Below the pieces are notes generated by a model. The model made no database searches and had not been told where the DNA came from. It was given only the letters and a program-made list of their open reading frames with translations. Source: Prochlorococcus marinus str. MIT 1214 (GTDB lineage Bacteria; Cyanobacteriota; Cyanobacteriia; PCC-6307; Cyanobiaceae). Taken from it: a stretch of 64,000 nt of DNA. The stretch lies in the NCBI RefSeq assembly GCF_027359355.1, contig NZ_CP114777.1, positions 558,001 through 622,000 on the forward strand, given 5' to 3'. Below are positions 1-8,923 of the stretch, piece after piece. The position numbers were made by a program, and so were the translations under genes. Each line of letters begins with the position of its first letter. Positions within the stretch are counted from its first letter, which is position 1.

Positions 1-110
1 TCTAAATTTGATTCTGAAGCTTAGGAAGATAGCTTATAGACAAATATCTATTAGCCAAATTTCCTAACTAATATTATAGATTTTCAAAAATCTATCTTGG
101 GACTCAAACT

Positions 111-168
111 AAAAAAGATCTAAATTCATCAGGTTTTATAAACCTAGATGGATTTAGATCTTTTTTTT
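111..168. terminator. Long near-perfect hairpin terminator, probably bidirectional
   Basis: Bases 111-125 are an exact reverse complement of 152-166. Pairing continues inward through 127-130 with 147-150 and 131-135 with 141-145, with one G-T wobble and one bulged base. The result is a hairpin of about 25 pairs. A-run and T-run flanks give a U-tract in both directions, so it can end transcription on either strand. This is read directly from the sequence; its use as a terminator is inferred. Confidence 0.8.
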
Positions 169-330
169 AACTTAATTCAAATTACAAAAACATTTTCAAA
201 TACCATGGCTTAAGACATTGCTACTATCAAAAAAATCGAATTTATAACGACAATCAAGGAACAACATATAAGCAAAACTTATAGATTGTATGACTATAAG
301 ATATGAAGGTTGATTATTTGAGACTCAGCC

Positions 331-350
331 TTATACATTTATATGTATAA
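331..350 (-). terminator. AT-rich hairpin downstream of the SulP gene, possible terminator
   Basis: TTATACAT (331-338) and ATGTATAA (343-350) form a perfect 8-bp stem with a 4-base loop. It sits about 95 bases past the stop of the minus-strand SulP transporter gene. There is no strong U-tract and the stem is all A/T except one C-G pair, so the terminator role is weakly supported. Confidence 0.3.
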
Positions 351-444
351 AATTTACAATTTACAGTCAAATGGAAATGAACCCTTATAAGCCTTTTATG
401 CAAGCTATTAAAAAAATCTGCAAAAATTTCAAATAGAAGTTTAG

Positions 445-1989
445 TTAATGTGCAGATTTAAATTCTCCTCCTCTTCCTCCAGCTTCTGTTGCTTGTCCTA
501 TTCGAGAAAATAAATTCAAGCTTTCATCATTTAAATTAATCACTTCAACCTCAGATCCACCTAATTTTATTCTTCTAATTACTTGATCAAGAACGGTTAC
601 ACCACTTTGGTCCCAAATATGAGCTCCGGCCATATCGATGGTAATTTTCTTAGGATGTTCATGAAGTTCAAATCCTTGCCTAAAGTAAATGCTGCTAACA
701 AAGAATAATTGACCTTTAACTTTATATATCCTGTGATCTTCACCATTTAGCGAAGACTCAACCTTAATAACCTTTGCAACCTTTCTACTAAATAGTATTG
801 CGGCAAGTCCTACCCCTGCAAGAAGACCCAAGGCTAGATTATGAGTAATAACAGTTACAAATACAGTTAAAATCATAACTGAACTATCACTTCTAGGGAT
901 ACGGCGAATATCTTTTATTGAGATCCAATTAGCGGTATTGATCGCAATCATTATCATTACTCCAACCAATGTTGCCATTGGGATTTGATTCACCCAATCT
1001 TTAGCAGCAAGAATCATTGCTATTAAACAAACCCCTGAACTTAATGTTGAAAGTCGCGTTCTTCCCCCATAGCCCACATTCATAACTGATTGTCCAACCA
1101 AAGCACATCCAGCCATACCGCCAAAAAGAGAACTAACAATATTCCCTATACCTTGACCACGAGCCTCAACATTTTTATTTGTACTTTTATCAGTCATATC
1201 ATCAAGAATATCTTGAGTAAGAAATGTCTCCATAAGACCTACCAAAGAAATTGCCAAAGCTGTTGGCAATATCAAACCAAGAGTTTCAAAATTAAAAGGA
1301 ACTTTTGGAAAGCCAAAGCCAGGCAATCCATTTGGAAGAATTCCTAAATTCGACACAGTTGGAACATTTAATTTAAATCCAATAGAAATTGCTGAACAAA
1401 TAAAAATTGCTATCAAGGCTGAAGGCAAAATCTTGGTAACTTTTGGCAGCAAATAAATAATCAACAATGTAAGGATGGTCAATCCCCAAACTGCAGGTAC
1501 TTGTGTTGCAGTAACAACTTTTGCAGAATGCGCTATGTCAATTCCTAAATGAGGCAATTGAGCAAGGAAGATCAATATAGCCAAACCATTCACAAAGCCA
1601 TCCATAACAGGTTGAGGTACAAATCTCATCTGATGTGCAAGTCTTAGATACCCCCAAGCGATCTGAAGAACTCCCGTAAGCAATCCAGCAGCTAAAAGAT
1701 ATTGCAGACCAAGCCCAGGGCTAATATTTTCTCCTTGTTGAACAATCCCAGTCATCAAAAGGGCGGTTGAACCAGTTACGGAGGTAATCATGGCCATTCT
1801 GCCCCCAAAAATTGCAAGGGTTACAGAAAGCAAAAAAGCACCAAATAAACCAACTCTTGGATCAACACCTGCAATACCTGAAAAAGCTATAGCCTCTGGA
1901 ATCATTGCGAATGCAACCACTAGCCCAGCGAGGACATCTCGAGAAGGAGAGACTATTCTCTCCTTTGTGAATAAAGTGATCAATTTCAA
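445..1989 (-). CDS. SulP family anion permease with STAS domain (sulfate or BicA-like bicarbonate transporter)
   Basis: This is a 514-residue SulP/SLC26 inner-membrane transporter. The N-terminal part has the family hallmark around '[16 protein letters not shown]', followed by many hydrophobic segments to about residue 405. A C-terminal STAS domain (about 425-500) carries '[15 protein letters not shown]', the region of the regulatory Ser in STAS proteins. In marine picocyanobacteria, SulP proteins are candidates for sodium-dependent bicarbonate uptake (BicA type) or sulfate uptake, and the sequence alone does not decide between them. The start is TTG at 1989; the upstream in-frame stretch offers no ATG before a stop. 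The gene stands alone, with small unknown genes upstream on the same strand. Confidence 0.85.
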   Translation of the reverse strand: MKLITLFTKERIVSPSRDVLAGLVVAFAMIPEAIAFSGIAGVDPRVGLFGAFLLSVTLAIFGGRMAMITSVTGSTALLMTGIVQQGENISPGLGLQYLLAAGLLTGVLQIAWGYLRLAHQMRFVPQPVMDGFVNGLAILIFLAQLPHLGIDIAHSAKVVTATQVPAVWGLTILTLLIIYLLPKVTKILPSALIAIFICSAISIGFKLNVPTVSNLGILPNGLPGFGFPKVPFNFETLGLILPTALAISLVGLMETFLTQDILDDMTDKSTNKNVEARGQGIGNIVSSLFGGMAGCALVGQSVMNVGYGGRTRLSTLSSGVCLIAMILAAKDWVNQIPMATLVGVMIMIAINTANWISIKDIRRIPRSDSSVMILTVFVTVITHNLALGLLAGVGLAAILFSRKVAKVIKVESSLNGEDHRIYKVKGQLFFVSSIYFRQGFELHEHPKKITIDMAGAHIWDQSGVTVLDQVIRRIKLGGSEVEVINLNDESLNLFSRIGQATEAGGRGGEFKSAH

Positions 1990-2068
1990 AACTACGCTTC
2001 TACCATCCTGCCTTATTAGTCATGAAAATTCAGATTAGCAAGCAGATCTTCTTACTAATCTGAATAAA

Positions 2069-2248
2069 TCAATCAGATTCCTCTTTCCTTTCAATAAATG
2101 AATCCATCAACTTTTTGTATTCATTCTCTCTTGAGCTTTTTGCAAAGCCAACAATAAAAACGATAGATGACACAACAGTTAAGGCTATTATTGTCGGACT
2201 AAGACCCATTTCACTAGCAGTCAAAGCAAAGAAAATATGAGTTATCAT
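2069..2248 (-). CDS. Small single-span membrane protein, unknown
   Basis: The product is a 59-residue protein with one strongly hydrophobic stretch (about residues 15-37) and a charged C-terminal tail ending in 'FIERKEESD'. I chose the ATG at 2248 over a TTG three codons upstream. It lies about 80 bases upstream of the SulP transporter on the same strand. I do not recognise a family. The hydrophobic-then-charged pattern is typical of the many short membrane proteins of Prochlorococcus, but expression is not proven here. Confidence 0.5.
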   Translation of the reverse strand: MITHIFFALTASEMGLSPTIIALTVVSSIVFIVGFAKSSRENEYKKLMDSFIERKEESD

Positions 2249-2362
2249 CAAATACAAAAATACTTTTAAAAGGCTAGGTTGAATAGCACGATCTTGAAAG
2301 TTTTTTAGACAGAAGTTTATTTTTTATTTAAATGAGATCAAATGAATACAAGCAATTTATAC

Positions 2363-2659
2363 CTATTTTTCTTTTATTAAAGTAACAAACTCCTCAGTAG
2401 TTAAGGCAGGTTTATACTCCCAAGTCATTCCGAATTTATCTCTCCAAGATCCAAAAACCTTAAATAAAATTGATGCACTTGAAGCCCTACAAATTATAAC
2501 TCCTGTACCATCTTGTGGCGTATGAGCCCATGAAATCCTCTCATAGCCATCAATAAGATTCTCAGATTTTCCACTTTCAACATAATCTACAAATGCTTCA
2601 GATGAATAATTTTGATCTTCAGATGATTCGAATTTCCAAGTGACTACATACAACTGCAT
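2363..2659 (-). CDS. DUF3303-like small protein
   Basis: This 98-residue soluble protein begins 'MQLYVVTWKF' and has the compact layout of the DUF3303 family, short single-domain proteins known from marine cyanobacteria and other bacteria. Conserved-looking features are the opening beta strand, a central 'GTGVIICRASS' strand and a Trp/Phe-rich C-terminal half. No catalytic motif is visible and the function is unknown. It is separated from the next small gene by about 36 bases on the same strand. The ATG at 2659 is the only reasonable start. Confidence 0.7.
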   Translation of the reverse strand: MQLYVVTWKFESSEDQNYSSEAFVDYVESGKSENLIDGYERISWAHTPQDGTGVIICRASSASILFKVFGSWRDKFGMTWEYKPALTTEEFVTLIKEK

Positions 2660-2695
2660 GTTTTATTTTCGGAGGGCTTTTATTCTATCTGAGAA

Positions 2696-3019
2696 TCATT
2701 TTTTATTTCTAAAGCCAGGCTCAAATTGTCTTCTCGCCGCCTGTGTTCTTAGTATTAACTGCCTACCAGAACTCGATAGAGTGAACCGCAATGCTTTGCC
2801 AGACTTAAACATTGCCTCTCCAATTGCCTTCGTTCTTGATAATTCAATTTGGTATGCCCTAGAAACAGCCCTCTCAGCATCAACGTTTGCCAGCTTTGCC
2901 TGTTGGGCCAATCGTTTCGTTTTTGATTTAGGAATTACTGAGAGTTCGCTTTCAGGTTCTGCCCACCTCCACAACCAATTAGAATTGGATTTTGTAATTG
3001 AAGAAGATTTCTTAACCAT
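2696..3019 (-). CDS. Basic protein of unknown function
   Basis: The product is about 107 residues, Lys/Arg-rich, with an Ala/Arg-rich predicted helix in the middle ('KTKRLAQQAKLANVDAERA') and a basic end ('AARRQFEPGFRNKK'). The ATG at 3019 is preferred; a TTG at 3040 would add seven residues. The composition suggests a small helical nucleic-acid-associated protein, but no family is recognised and this is only inference. A similarly long frame on the opposite strand is judged a shadow, because it starts inside the neighbouring gene and lacks sensible protein character. Confidence 0.55.
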   Translation of the reverse strand: MVKKSSSITKSNSNWLWRWAEPESELSVIPKSKTKRLAQQAKLANVDAERAVSRAYQIELSRTKAIGEAMFKSGKALRFTLSSSGRQLILRTQAARRQFEPGFRNKK

Positions 3020-3281
3020 GCCCCCATTTCCATAAGACAATAAGGCGTTTCACACCTCACAAAGACCCTAACCGCTATAGGTAAAGAAAAAGGTTTGAGA
3101 TTGCAAAAAAAAAAGAAAGTTAAAAAAGTGCTTCAAATTACAAAAACTAAAAAATTAATAATTTCAAACCTAAAATTTTTACGTACTTATAATCATTAGA
3201 AGAAAAATGAATTCTAAAAACTATAGTTTTTAAAATTTAGGAAGTCAGCGTAAAAAATAAAAATATTAGCTTTTTTACTGA

Positions 3282-3368
3282 TTAAAATTTAAAGGGTAAT
3301 TCTATTAAAGCCCAAACATACAAAGATATATTTAATGCAATAGCTGCTCCTACTGTTAGCTTCTTCAT
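3282..3368 (-). CDS. Candidate 28-residue membrane microprotein
   Basis: An ATG at 3368 opens a 28-codon frame ending in TAA at 3282. The peptide starts 'MKKLTVGAAIALNI' and ends 'LIELPFKF': two Lys, one hydrophobic span of about 20 residues with a Trp, and a charged end. This is the shape of the single-span subunits of photosynthetic complexes. About 50 bases upstream on the same strand, TATAAATAC resembles a -10 box (near 3425-3433). It does not match petL, petN, psaM, psbM or psb30 as I remember them. No other gene occupies this gap. Confidence 0.45.
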   Translation of the reverse strand: MKKLTVGAAIALNISLYVWALIELPFKF

Positions 3369-3458
3369 ATAAAAGTTAATTACTACATTTTTAATTCAGC
3401 AATAAAATGTCTTTTGAGAAAGTATTTATACTCTCATCAACACATTGGTTTTTAACTT

Positions 3459-3809
3459 TTATAGATTTTCAGGAAGGAAAAGAAGTCCAGACCTGCAATC
3501 ATCAAGAAGTTCTTTAATCTTAGTTAATTTTGAATCAGCTACTTGGTCAGCCTTAACAGAGATCCAAATAGGTTTTATCAATTCATTACTTGGTCCGAGT
3601 CTTATACGAGCTCCAAACCAATTTGCATGCGAAGGTATTGAGGCTCTGCATTTTGTCTCATTAATAGTTAAATCAACCTTCCTCTCGATAAGCCAATCTT
3701 CAACGAAAATCAAATTAGTAAAACTATTTAAACCAGCATTTACAGATGTAAAACTGAATGTCAAAAGGATCACAAACAAATAATTCTTCAAATTTTCAGA
3801 AGTGGCCAT
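3459..3809 (-). CDS. Secreted protein of unknown function
   Basis: The product is a 116-residue protein with an N-terminal signal peptide: the hydrophobic run 'YLFVILLTFSFTSVNA' predicts cleavage after about residue 25. The mature part has two Cys residues (in 'ETKCRAS' and 'LDDCRSG') that could form a disulfide. The ATG at 3809 is preferred to the adjacent GTG. The gene lies just downstream of tRNA-Lys on the same strand. It is probably a periplasmic protein confined to picocyanobacteria; no family is recognised. The overlapping plus-strand frame is a shadow. Confidence 0.6.
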   Translation of the reverse strand: MATSENLKNYLFVILLTFSFTSVNAGLNSFTNLIFVEDWLIERKVDLTINETKCRASIPSHANWFGARIRLGPSNELIKPIWISVKADQVADSKLTKIKELLDDCRSGLLFLPENL

Positions 3810-3845
3810 CACTTCAAGTTATCTAGAAATAGTCTTAAACAAAAA

Positions 3846-3917
3846 TGGGTCGCCTGAGATTCGAACTCAGGACCAGCCGGTTAAAAGCCGGATGCTCTAC
3901 CACTGAGCTAGCGACCC
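3846..3917 (-). tRNA. tRNA-Lys (UUU)
   Basis: The minus strand folds into a complete cloverleaf. The acceptor stem is GGGTCGC paired with GCGACCC and the discriminator is A. The D arm holds AGCTCAGTGGTAGAGC, the anticodon loop is CTTTTAA with anticodon TTT, and the T arm contains GTTCGAATC. The 3' CCA is not encoded; the bases that follow are a T-run. Confidence 0.97.
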
Positions 3918-4129
3918 CTAATACACAATAATAATGGTCCAATATGAAAAATATCACGTTGTCGAAGCATTAATGACCTTAATGTTCCTTTTTGAGGACT
4001 AAAAAACAATTTAAAGATATTTTTTTTCCATCCTCATTGATTTTTTAGATAATTTTGAAGTCTTAATAAATAGTTGAGGGACATCAGAATATTATTTAAT
4101 TAAGCTTTTAAAAAGAAAAACACGACAGT

Positions 4130-5533
4130 TTGAAAGAAAATCCATCGGTAACCGTAATAGGCGCTGGTCTCGCAGGTTCAGAAGCAGCATGGCAAATAGC
4201 AAGTGCTGGAGTAAAAGTAACTCTCTTTGAAATGCGACCAAAGAAGAAGTCTCCAGCTCACCACTCATCGGAATTCGCTGAACTTGTTTGCAGCAATAGC
4301 TTTGGAGCGCTTAGTAGTGATAGAGCGGCAGGACTTTTACAAGAAGAGTTAAGAAATTTAAAATCTATTGTTATTGCAAAAGCTGATCAACACTCAGTCC
4401 CAGCGGGAGGAGCACTTGCCGTAGACAGAAGTCAATTCAGCCTATCAATCACAAATGAACTTTCCTCTCATCCCCTAATAAGAATCATTAGAGATGAGTG
4501 TCCGTGCCTACCAAATGCGCAACAAATTACGATTCTGGCCACAGGTCCTTTAACAAGCGAATCGCTAGCTGAGGACATCAAAAAATTCACAGGAGAAAAT
4601 GAATGTCATTTTTTTGATGCGGCTAGTCCAATAATTACTGGTGAAAGCATTGATTTTTCAACAGCATTTCGGGCTAGTAGATACGACAAAGGCGATGCTG
4701 ATTACGTTAATTGTCCGATGAATGAAGAGTCATATTTTAAATTTCACTCTGCATTAATCAAAGCTGAACAAGCTGAACTAAAGGATTTTGAAAAAGAATC
4801 AGCTCTTTTTTTTGAAGGCTGCCTTCCCATAGAAGAGCTTGCGAAAAGAGGCCTAGAGACTATGCGTTATGGCCCATTAAAGCCCATAGGTCTCTGGGAT
4901 CAAAGGTGGGGAGATGTAAACGACAAAACCCTCCGAAGGCTTAAAAGAGCTCATGCTGTCGTTCAATTAAGACAAGAGGATAAAGCAGGTCAACTATGGA
5001 ATCTCGTAGGTTTTCAAACAAATTTAAAATGGGGCGAGCAAAAACGTGTATTCAGAATGATTCCTGGCTTGTCGAATGCAGAATTTATTCGCTTGGGAGT
5101 AATGCATAGAAATACTTTTCTTGAATCTCCAAAGCTATTAGAGCCAACACTTCAGTTTATAAATAGAAAAACTTTATTTGCTGCTGGACAGCTCACTGGT
5201 ACAGAGGGGTATGCTGCAGCTATAGCTGGAGGCTGGTTAGCAGGAACTAACGCAGCACTGTTGGCAAAGGGATTCAATACAATTACTTTGCCATCGTCTA
5301 CCATGATTGGGGCGTTGACAAACTTTGTCAGTAATAGTCAAGCAAGCTTACGAATTCAAAATAAAAAACACTTTCAACCTATGCCAGCTAATTTCGGATT
5401 ACTACCTGAACTCGAGAATAGAGTTCACAACAAACGTGAAAGATACAAAAAATATAGAGATAGAGCTCTAAGCCAAATAAAAAAGTTAAGAGAAACATTA
5501 TTAGATAAAAACTCTACTCAACCGTCCAATTAA
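4130..5533 (+). CDS. trmFO: FAD-dependent tRNA (uracil-54-C5) methyltransferase TrmFO
   Basis: This 467-residue flavoprotein uses methylene-tetrahydrofolate to make ribothymidine at position 54 of tRNAs. The N-terminal FAD-binding motif is '[16 protein letters not shown]' (residues 8-23), and the family hallmark '[11 protein letters not shown]' follows near residue 50. The C-terminal part has '[18 protein letters not shown]', the second nucleotide-binding segment. Length matches the family. The start is TTG at 4130, because no ATG lies near the conserved N-terminus. crtH follows after 17 bases, so the two may be co-transcribed although their functions are unrelated. Confidence 0.95.
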   Translation: MKENPSVTVIGAGLAGSEAAWQIASAGVKVTLFEMRPKKKSPAHHSSEFAELVCSNSFGALSSDRAAGLLQEELRNLKSIVIAKADQHSVPAGGALAVDRSQFSLSITNELSSHPLIRIIRDECPCLPNAQQITILATGPLTSESLAEDIKKFTGENECHFFDAASPIITGESIDFSTAFRASRYDKGDADYVNCPMNEESYFKFHSALIKAEQAELKDFEKESALFFEGCLPIEELAKRGLETMRYGPLKPIGLWDQRWGDVNDKTLRRLKRAHAVVQLRQEDKAGQLWNLVGFQTNLKWGEQKRVFRMIPGLSNAEFIRLGVMHRNTFLESPKLLEPTLQFINRKTLFAAGQLTGTEGYAAAIAGGWLAGTNAALLAKGFNTITLPSSTMIGALTNFVSNSQASLRIQNKKHFQPMPANFGLLPELENRVHNKRERYKKYRDRALSQIKKLRETLLDKNSTQPSN

Positions 5534-5550
5534 AAAATTTCTTTTAAATC

Positions 5551-7113
5551 ATGACTCAATTAACAAAAAAGACTAAAGCTTCTTGCAACTGGGATTCGAT
5601 AGTTATTGGTTCGGGTCTTGGTGGATTAGTGACTGCAAGTCAACTAGCAAGTAAGGGTGCAAAAGTTCTTGTGCTGGAACAGTACAAAATTCCTGGTGGA
5701 AGTGGTGGTTCATTTAAAAGAAAAGGATTTACGTTTGATGTTGGAGCATCAATGATTTTCGGCTTTGGTAAAAAGGGGTACACCAATTTGCTAACACGAG
5801 CCCTCAATGATGTTGGGCAAGAATGTGAAACGGTCCCAGACCCAACACAATTGGCATATCATCTACCTAATCATTTAGAAATTACAGTTGATAGAGATTA
5901 TACAAAATTCATTACTAAGCTAATTGATTTATTTCCCCATGAAGAGAAAGGAATAAATTATTTCTACGAAACATGCTGGGATGTATTTAATTGTCTGAAT
6001 TCGATGCCATTACTTTCAATAGAGGACCCAGGATATCTAATGAAAGTTTTTTTCAAATCACCCTTATCATGCCTAGGCCTCGCTAGATGGTTACCAGTTA
6101 ATGCGGGAGATGTTGCTAGACGACATATCAAAGATCCCGCACTTTTAAAATTTATAGATATTGAATGTTTTTGCTGGTCAGTCATGCCCGCCGACTTAAC
6201 ACCTATGATAAATGCAGGAATGGTTTTTTCTGATAGACATTATGGGGGTATTAACTATCCAAAAGGAGGTGTTGGTATTATTGCAGAAAAGTTAGTTAAA
6301 GGAATTGAAAAATTCAAAGGAGAAGTTAGGTATAGAACTAAAGTTAAAAAAATAATTTTTGAGAACGAAAAGGCAATAGGTGTTTCATTAGATAATGGTG
6401 AAGAAATTTTTGGTAAAACAATAGTCTCTAATGCCACAAGATGGGATACATTTGGTGGCCAAGGAATCAATGATCCACTTGTTGAGCCAGGCAAAACTCC
6501 AACAGCTGAGACAAAATGGAATAATAGATACATTCCTTCTCCTTCATTTTTATCCCTTCATTTGGGAGTAAGTAAAAACTCAATTCCTTCGAATACACAT
6601 TGCCATCACTTACTTCTCGATAAATGGGAAAAAATGGAACAAGAACAAGGAGTTACTTTTCTATCAATCCCTACTCTATTAGATCCATCATTAGCACCTT
6701 CAGATAGCCATATTGTTCATGCCTTTACTCCTTCTTCAATGGATTATTGGGAGGGATTAAGCAACAAAGAATATCTTGACAAGAAAAAAGAAGATGGAGA
6801 AAAACTTATATCTAAGTTAGAAAAATTGTTTCCAAACCTTAGTCAAAATATTTTACATAAAGAGATAGGTAGTCCAAGAACACATAAAAGGTTTCTTTCT
6901 AGAAATAAAGGCAGTTATGGGCCAATACCTTCAATGAGATTACCTGGTCTTCTTCCTATGCCATTTAATACTACAAAGATAAAAGGACTCTATTGTGTTG
7001 GTGATTCTTCTTTCCCGGGTCAAGGATTAAATGCAGTGGCCTTTAGCGGCTATGCCTGTGCTCACAAAATAGGATCAAAGCTTGGGATGAACAAATGGGA
7101 GCTTCCTGAATAA
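5551..7113 (+). CDS. crtH: Carotenoid (prolycopene) isomerase CrtH
   Basis: CrtH isomerises the cis bonds of prolycopene to give all-trans lycopene in the cyanobacterial carotenoid pathway. The 520-residue protein has a dinucleotide-binding N-terminus 'VIGSGLGGLVTASQLASKG' (about 19-37), the 'PGGSGGSFKRKGF' segment typical of CrtI/CrtH proteins, and a C-terminal FAD-contact motif 'YCVGDSSFPGQGLNAVAFSG' (about 478-497). CrtH is closer to this sequence than phytoene desaturase because of its length and the 'CFCWSVMPADLTPM' segment. It lies 17 bases behind trmFO and converges on the response regulator gene. Confidence 0.9.
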   Translation: MTQLTKKTKASCNWDSIVIGSGLGGLVTASQLASKGAKVLVLEQYKIPGGSGGSFKRKGFTFDVGASMIFGFGKKGYTNLLTRALNDVGQECETVPDPTQLAYHLPNHLEITVDRDYTKFITKLIDLFPHEEKGINYFYETCWDVFNCLNSMPLLSIEDPGYLMKVFFKSPLSCLGLARWLPVNAGDVARRHIKDPALLKFIDIECFCWSVMPADLTPMINAGMVFSDRHYGGINYPKGGVGIIAEKLVKGIEKFKGEVRYRTKVKKIIFENEKAIGVSLDNGEEIFGKTIVSNATRWDTFGGQGINDPLVEPGKTPTAETKWNNRYIPSPSFLSLHLGVSKNSIPSNTHCHHLLLDKWEKMEQEQGVTFLSIPTLLDPSLAPSDSHIVHAFTPSSMDYWEGLSNKEYLDKKKEDGEKLISKLEKLFPNLSQNILHKEIGSPRTHKRFLSRNKGSYGPIPSMRLPGLLPMPFNTTKIKGLYCVGDSSFPGQGLNAVAFSGYACAHKIGSKLGMNKWELPE

Positions 7114-7135
7114 ATTATCAAAAACCTACCAAAAG

Positions 7136-7900
7136 CTACGAAGGCAAATTATCAAGACTAAATCTATAACCTTGCTGTCGAACTGTTGTTATTCCACCGC
7201 CATCACCTAGGCCTGCTTGTTCTAGTTTTCTTCTAAGCGTCAAAACTTGTGTATCAACAGAACGAGGACCTCCACTAAATGGAGGCCAAGCCATTCGAAG
7301 TAGCTCATGACGACTTCTTACCATGCCAGGTGGCATCAACAAGGCACACAACAAAGCAAATTCCCTAGGACTTAATTCTACAGGTTTTTCTCGCAACGTG
7401 ACCTGTCTGAGAAGCAGATGAACCTCAAGTGGACCAACAGCGACACGTTCCTGTAAACCAATTCTTCCTCGTTTAAGTAATGTCCTGCATCTAGCAGCTA
7501 ATTCCTCTAAGCCAAAGGGTTTCCTTAAAACATCATCAGCTCCGTCATCTAAAAGTCCTACTACGGGTTCAACTCCCGTTCTTGCTGTTAAGACAATCAC
7601 TGAACATCCCAACTGTTGTGCAAGTCGAAGAGCTGAACTTTTTTCCAATATCTCTGCACTAACTAATAAATCTGGAGATTGATCCCTACAAAGATCAACT
7701 GCCTCCTCAGCAGAACCTACTGCTGCTGCCAATTGTCCATCTTGCCTTAATCTCTGAACCAAAACAGTTCTGAGAGTCGGATGTGGTTCGACAACAAGCA
7801 CCTTTGAAGGTGATTGCGTGGTTGCTTGAGTAGGGGAAGAACCTGAGGAGGATCCTTGAATTTGCTCAGTAGCAAGCTGATCTGCAGGTATTAATGTCAC
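7136..7900 (-). CDS. OmpR-type response regulator with a degenerate receiver domain
   Basis: The 254-residue protein has a Ser/Thr/Gln-rich tail (1-30), a receiver-like domain (about 33-145) and a winged-helix DNA-binding domain (about 152-250, with 'LSPREFALLCALL' and 'VDTQVLTLRRKLEQAG'). The receiver keeps the conserved Thr ('VIVLTAR') and Lys ('LRKPFG', residue 127). The acidic pair is replaced by 'VEPH', and the usual phosphoacceptor Asp position in 'PDLLVSAEIL' holds Ala82. It is therefore probably not controlled by phosphorylation. It is not RpaA, RpaB or PhoB by sequence; an NblR-like atypical regulator is a possible relation. The start is GTG. Confidence 0.85.
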   Translation of the reverse strand: MTLIPADQLATEQIQGSSSGSSPTQATTQSPSKVLVVEPHPTLRTVLVQRLRQDGQLAAAVGSAEEAVDLCRDQSPDLLVSAEILEKSSALRLAQQLGCSVIVLTARTGVEPVVGLLDDGADDVLRKPFGLEELAARCRTLLKRGRIGLQERVAVGPLEVHLLLRQVTLREKPVELSPREFALLCALLMPPGMVRSRHELLRMAWPPFSGGPRSVDTQVLTLRRKLEQAGLGDGGGITTVRQQGYRFSLDNLPS

Positions 7901-7988
7901 AAGTCGGAAATGTAGACCCTTAGACTGGAGAAGATATTAAAGCAAACTGTTCGCTGACTATCAAGAATAGTTTGTGTCTTAGCAAACC

Positions 7989-8255
7989 ATGACATCTTTT
8001 GATACTCCAGAAGCAATAAAACACTTTCAATCAATTTGTGATGCCTGTCAGGAGCTAATAAGTCGATACCACAGTCCTTCTGAGCTTAGGATCTATGCAG
8101 ACGGATATTTGCATTCTCTCAGGAATTGCAAGAGATTAGGCTCTAGGGATCAAGAGAAGTTAGAAGCATTAATTGATAGATGGATAATGGATCCTTCAAG
8201 CTTTATTGGTCCTGATGGCGATATTAATAACCTCTTTTTTCAAAAAGAAACCTAG
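7989..8255 (+). CDS. Small conserved cyanobacterial protein, unknown
   Basis: This 88-residue soluble protein has mainly helical character and a well-formed C-terminus 'RWIMDPSSFIGPDGD'. Its style resembles short proteins conserved across cyanobacteria (possibly the DUF6761 type, from memory and unverified). It contains two Cys residues ('SICDACQEL'). It is divergent from the response regulator gene across an 88-base shared promoter region and converges on the glutaredoxin gene. No function can be assigned. Confidence 0.7.
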   Translation: MTSFDTPEAIKHFQSICDACQELISRYHSPSELRIYADGYLHSLRNCKRLGSRDQEKLEALIDRWIMDPSSFIGPDGDINNLFFQKET

Positions 8256-8279
8256 ATAATGAATCAAAAAAGTAACAAG

Positions 8280-8603
8280 TTATGAAGCTAGTGCAATTTC
8301 TAATTTTTCCTTCAATTCTCCAGAGTTATACATGCTTATCAAAATATCGGATCCGCCAATAAATTCCCCCTTTACATAAACTTGAGGAATTGTCGGCCAA
8401 TTTGAATATTCTTTAATCCCTTCTCGAATCTCCATATCTGAAAGTACATCAAAAGTCTCAAAGCTCATTCCCAATGAATTGAGGATTTGAACAACATTGT
8501 TTGAAAAACCACATTGGGGCATTAACTTATTACCTTTCATGAAAACAAATATTGGTTTTGAATTTATTAAGAGTTCGATTTTTGAACGAATTGTGGAATC
8601 CAT
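8280..8603 (-). CDS. Monothiol CGFS glutaredoxin (Grx4/GrxD family)
   Basis: This 107-residue protein is a monothiol glutaredoxin, a family that binds and transfers [2Fe-2S] clusters with glutathione and partners with BolA proteins. The active-site motif CGFS is at residues 31-34, and the glutathione-binding parts 'WPTIPQVYVKGEFIGGSDI' are present near residues 69-87. Length is that of single-domain Grx4. It follows bolA by 10 bases on the same strand, so the two are almost certainly co-expressed and co-functional. Confidence 0.95.
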   Translation of the reverse strand: MDSTIRSKIELLINSKPIFVFMKGNKLMPQCGFSNNVVQILNSLGMSFETFDVLSDMEIREGIKEYSNWPTIPQVYVKGEFIGGSDILISMYNSGELKEKLEIALAS

Positions 8604-8613
8604 ATCTGAAAAG

Positions 8614-8844
8614 TTATTGAGGAGTTGAGGTTTTCAAGGCCAAAGCATGAATTGTTTCTGTTTTCAATTCATTTTTTAACGCACCATAAACAAGTTGATG
8701 TTGTTGTACAAGAGATAGGCCAAAGAATTCTTCAGATACAACATTGACTTCAAGATGATCACCACCGCCCATATCTATTACATCAACGTGAGCATCGGGA
8801 AGTGATTGCTTAATTAAAAGAGTAACTTCTTGGGCTGTAATCAT
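8614..8844 (-). CDS. BolA family protein
   Basis: This 76-residue BolA-type protein has the class II KH-like fold. The visible marker is the helix-turn region '[21 protein letters not shown]', in which the conserved His is a cluster ligand in Grx-BolA heterodimers. A 'GGGDHLEV' strand precedes it. The ATG at 8844 is preferred; a TTG two codons upstream is also possible. It is directly upstream of the CGFS glutaredoxin, the known partner, and downstream of an acyltransferase gene on the same strand. Confidence 0.9.
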   Translation of the reverse strand: MITAQEVTLLIKQSLPDAHVDVIDMGGGDHLEVNVVSEEFFGLSLVQQHQLVYGALKNELKTETIHALALKTSTPQ

Positions 8845-8923
8845 TTTCAAATAAGTAATTAAAGTGAATTTGGAGAAAATAATTTCAATGTAAGTACTAA
8901 ATATTCAACGAAGTAAAATCATA

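Larger units (their letters stand above)
1..444. other. Intergenic region with terminator, no convincing gene
   Basis: The first 444 bases hold no convincing coding region. They contain a strong hairpin terminator (111-168), a weaker AT hairpin (76-95) and a third hairpin (331-350); the last lies downstream of the minus-strand SulP gene. Only very short frames occur, such as a 21-codon plus-strand frame at 371-436, with nothing to support expression. The gene that the 111-168 terminator serves on the plus strand lies to the left of the window. Confidence 0.6.

Noticed and set aside
371-436. 21-codon plus-strand frame near the SulP gene
   Set aside because: Too short and in a terminator-rich gap; no supporting signal.
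2640-3035. 131-codon plus-strand frame
   Set aside because: It lies opposite two minus-strand genes, begins inside one of them and has no domain or signal features; the minus-strand frame has the better protein character.
3215-3236. AT palindrome near 3217-3234
   Set aside because: Pure A/T palindrome in a very AT-rich gap, expected by chance; no U-tract.
3445-3783. 112-codon plus-strand frame
   Set aside because: It is antisense to a signal-peptide-bearing gene at 3459-3809 and looks like a shadow.
3934-4002. 22-codon plus-strand frame between tRNA-Lys and trmFO
   Set aside because: Too short, with no promoter or family support; kept only as a note.
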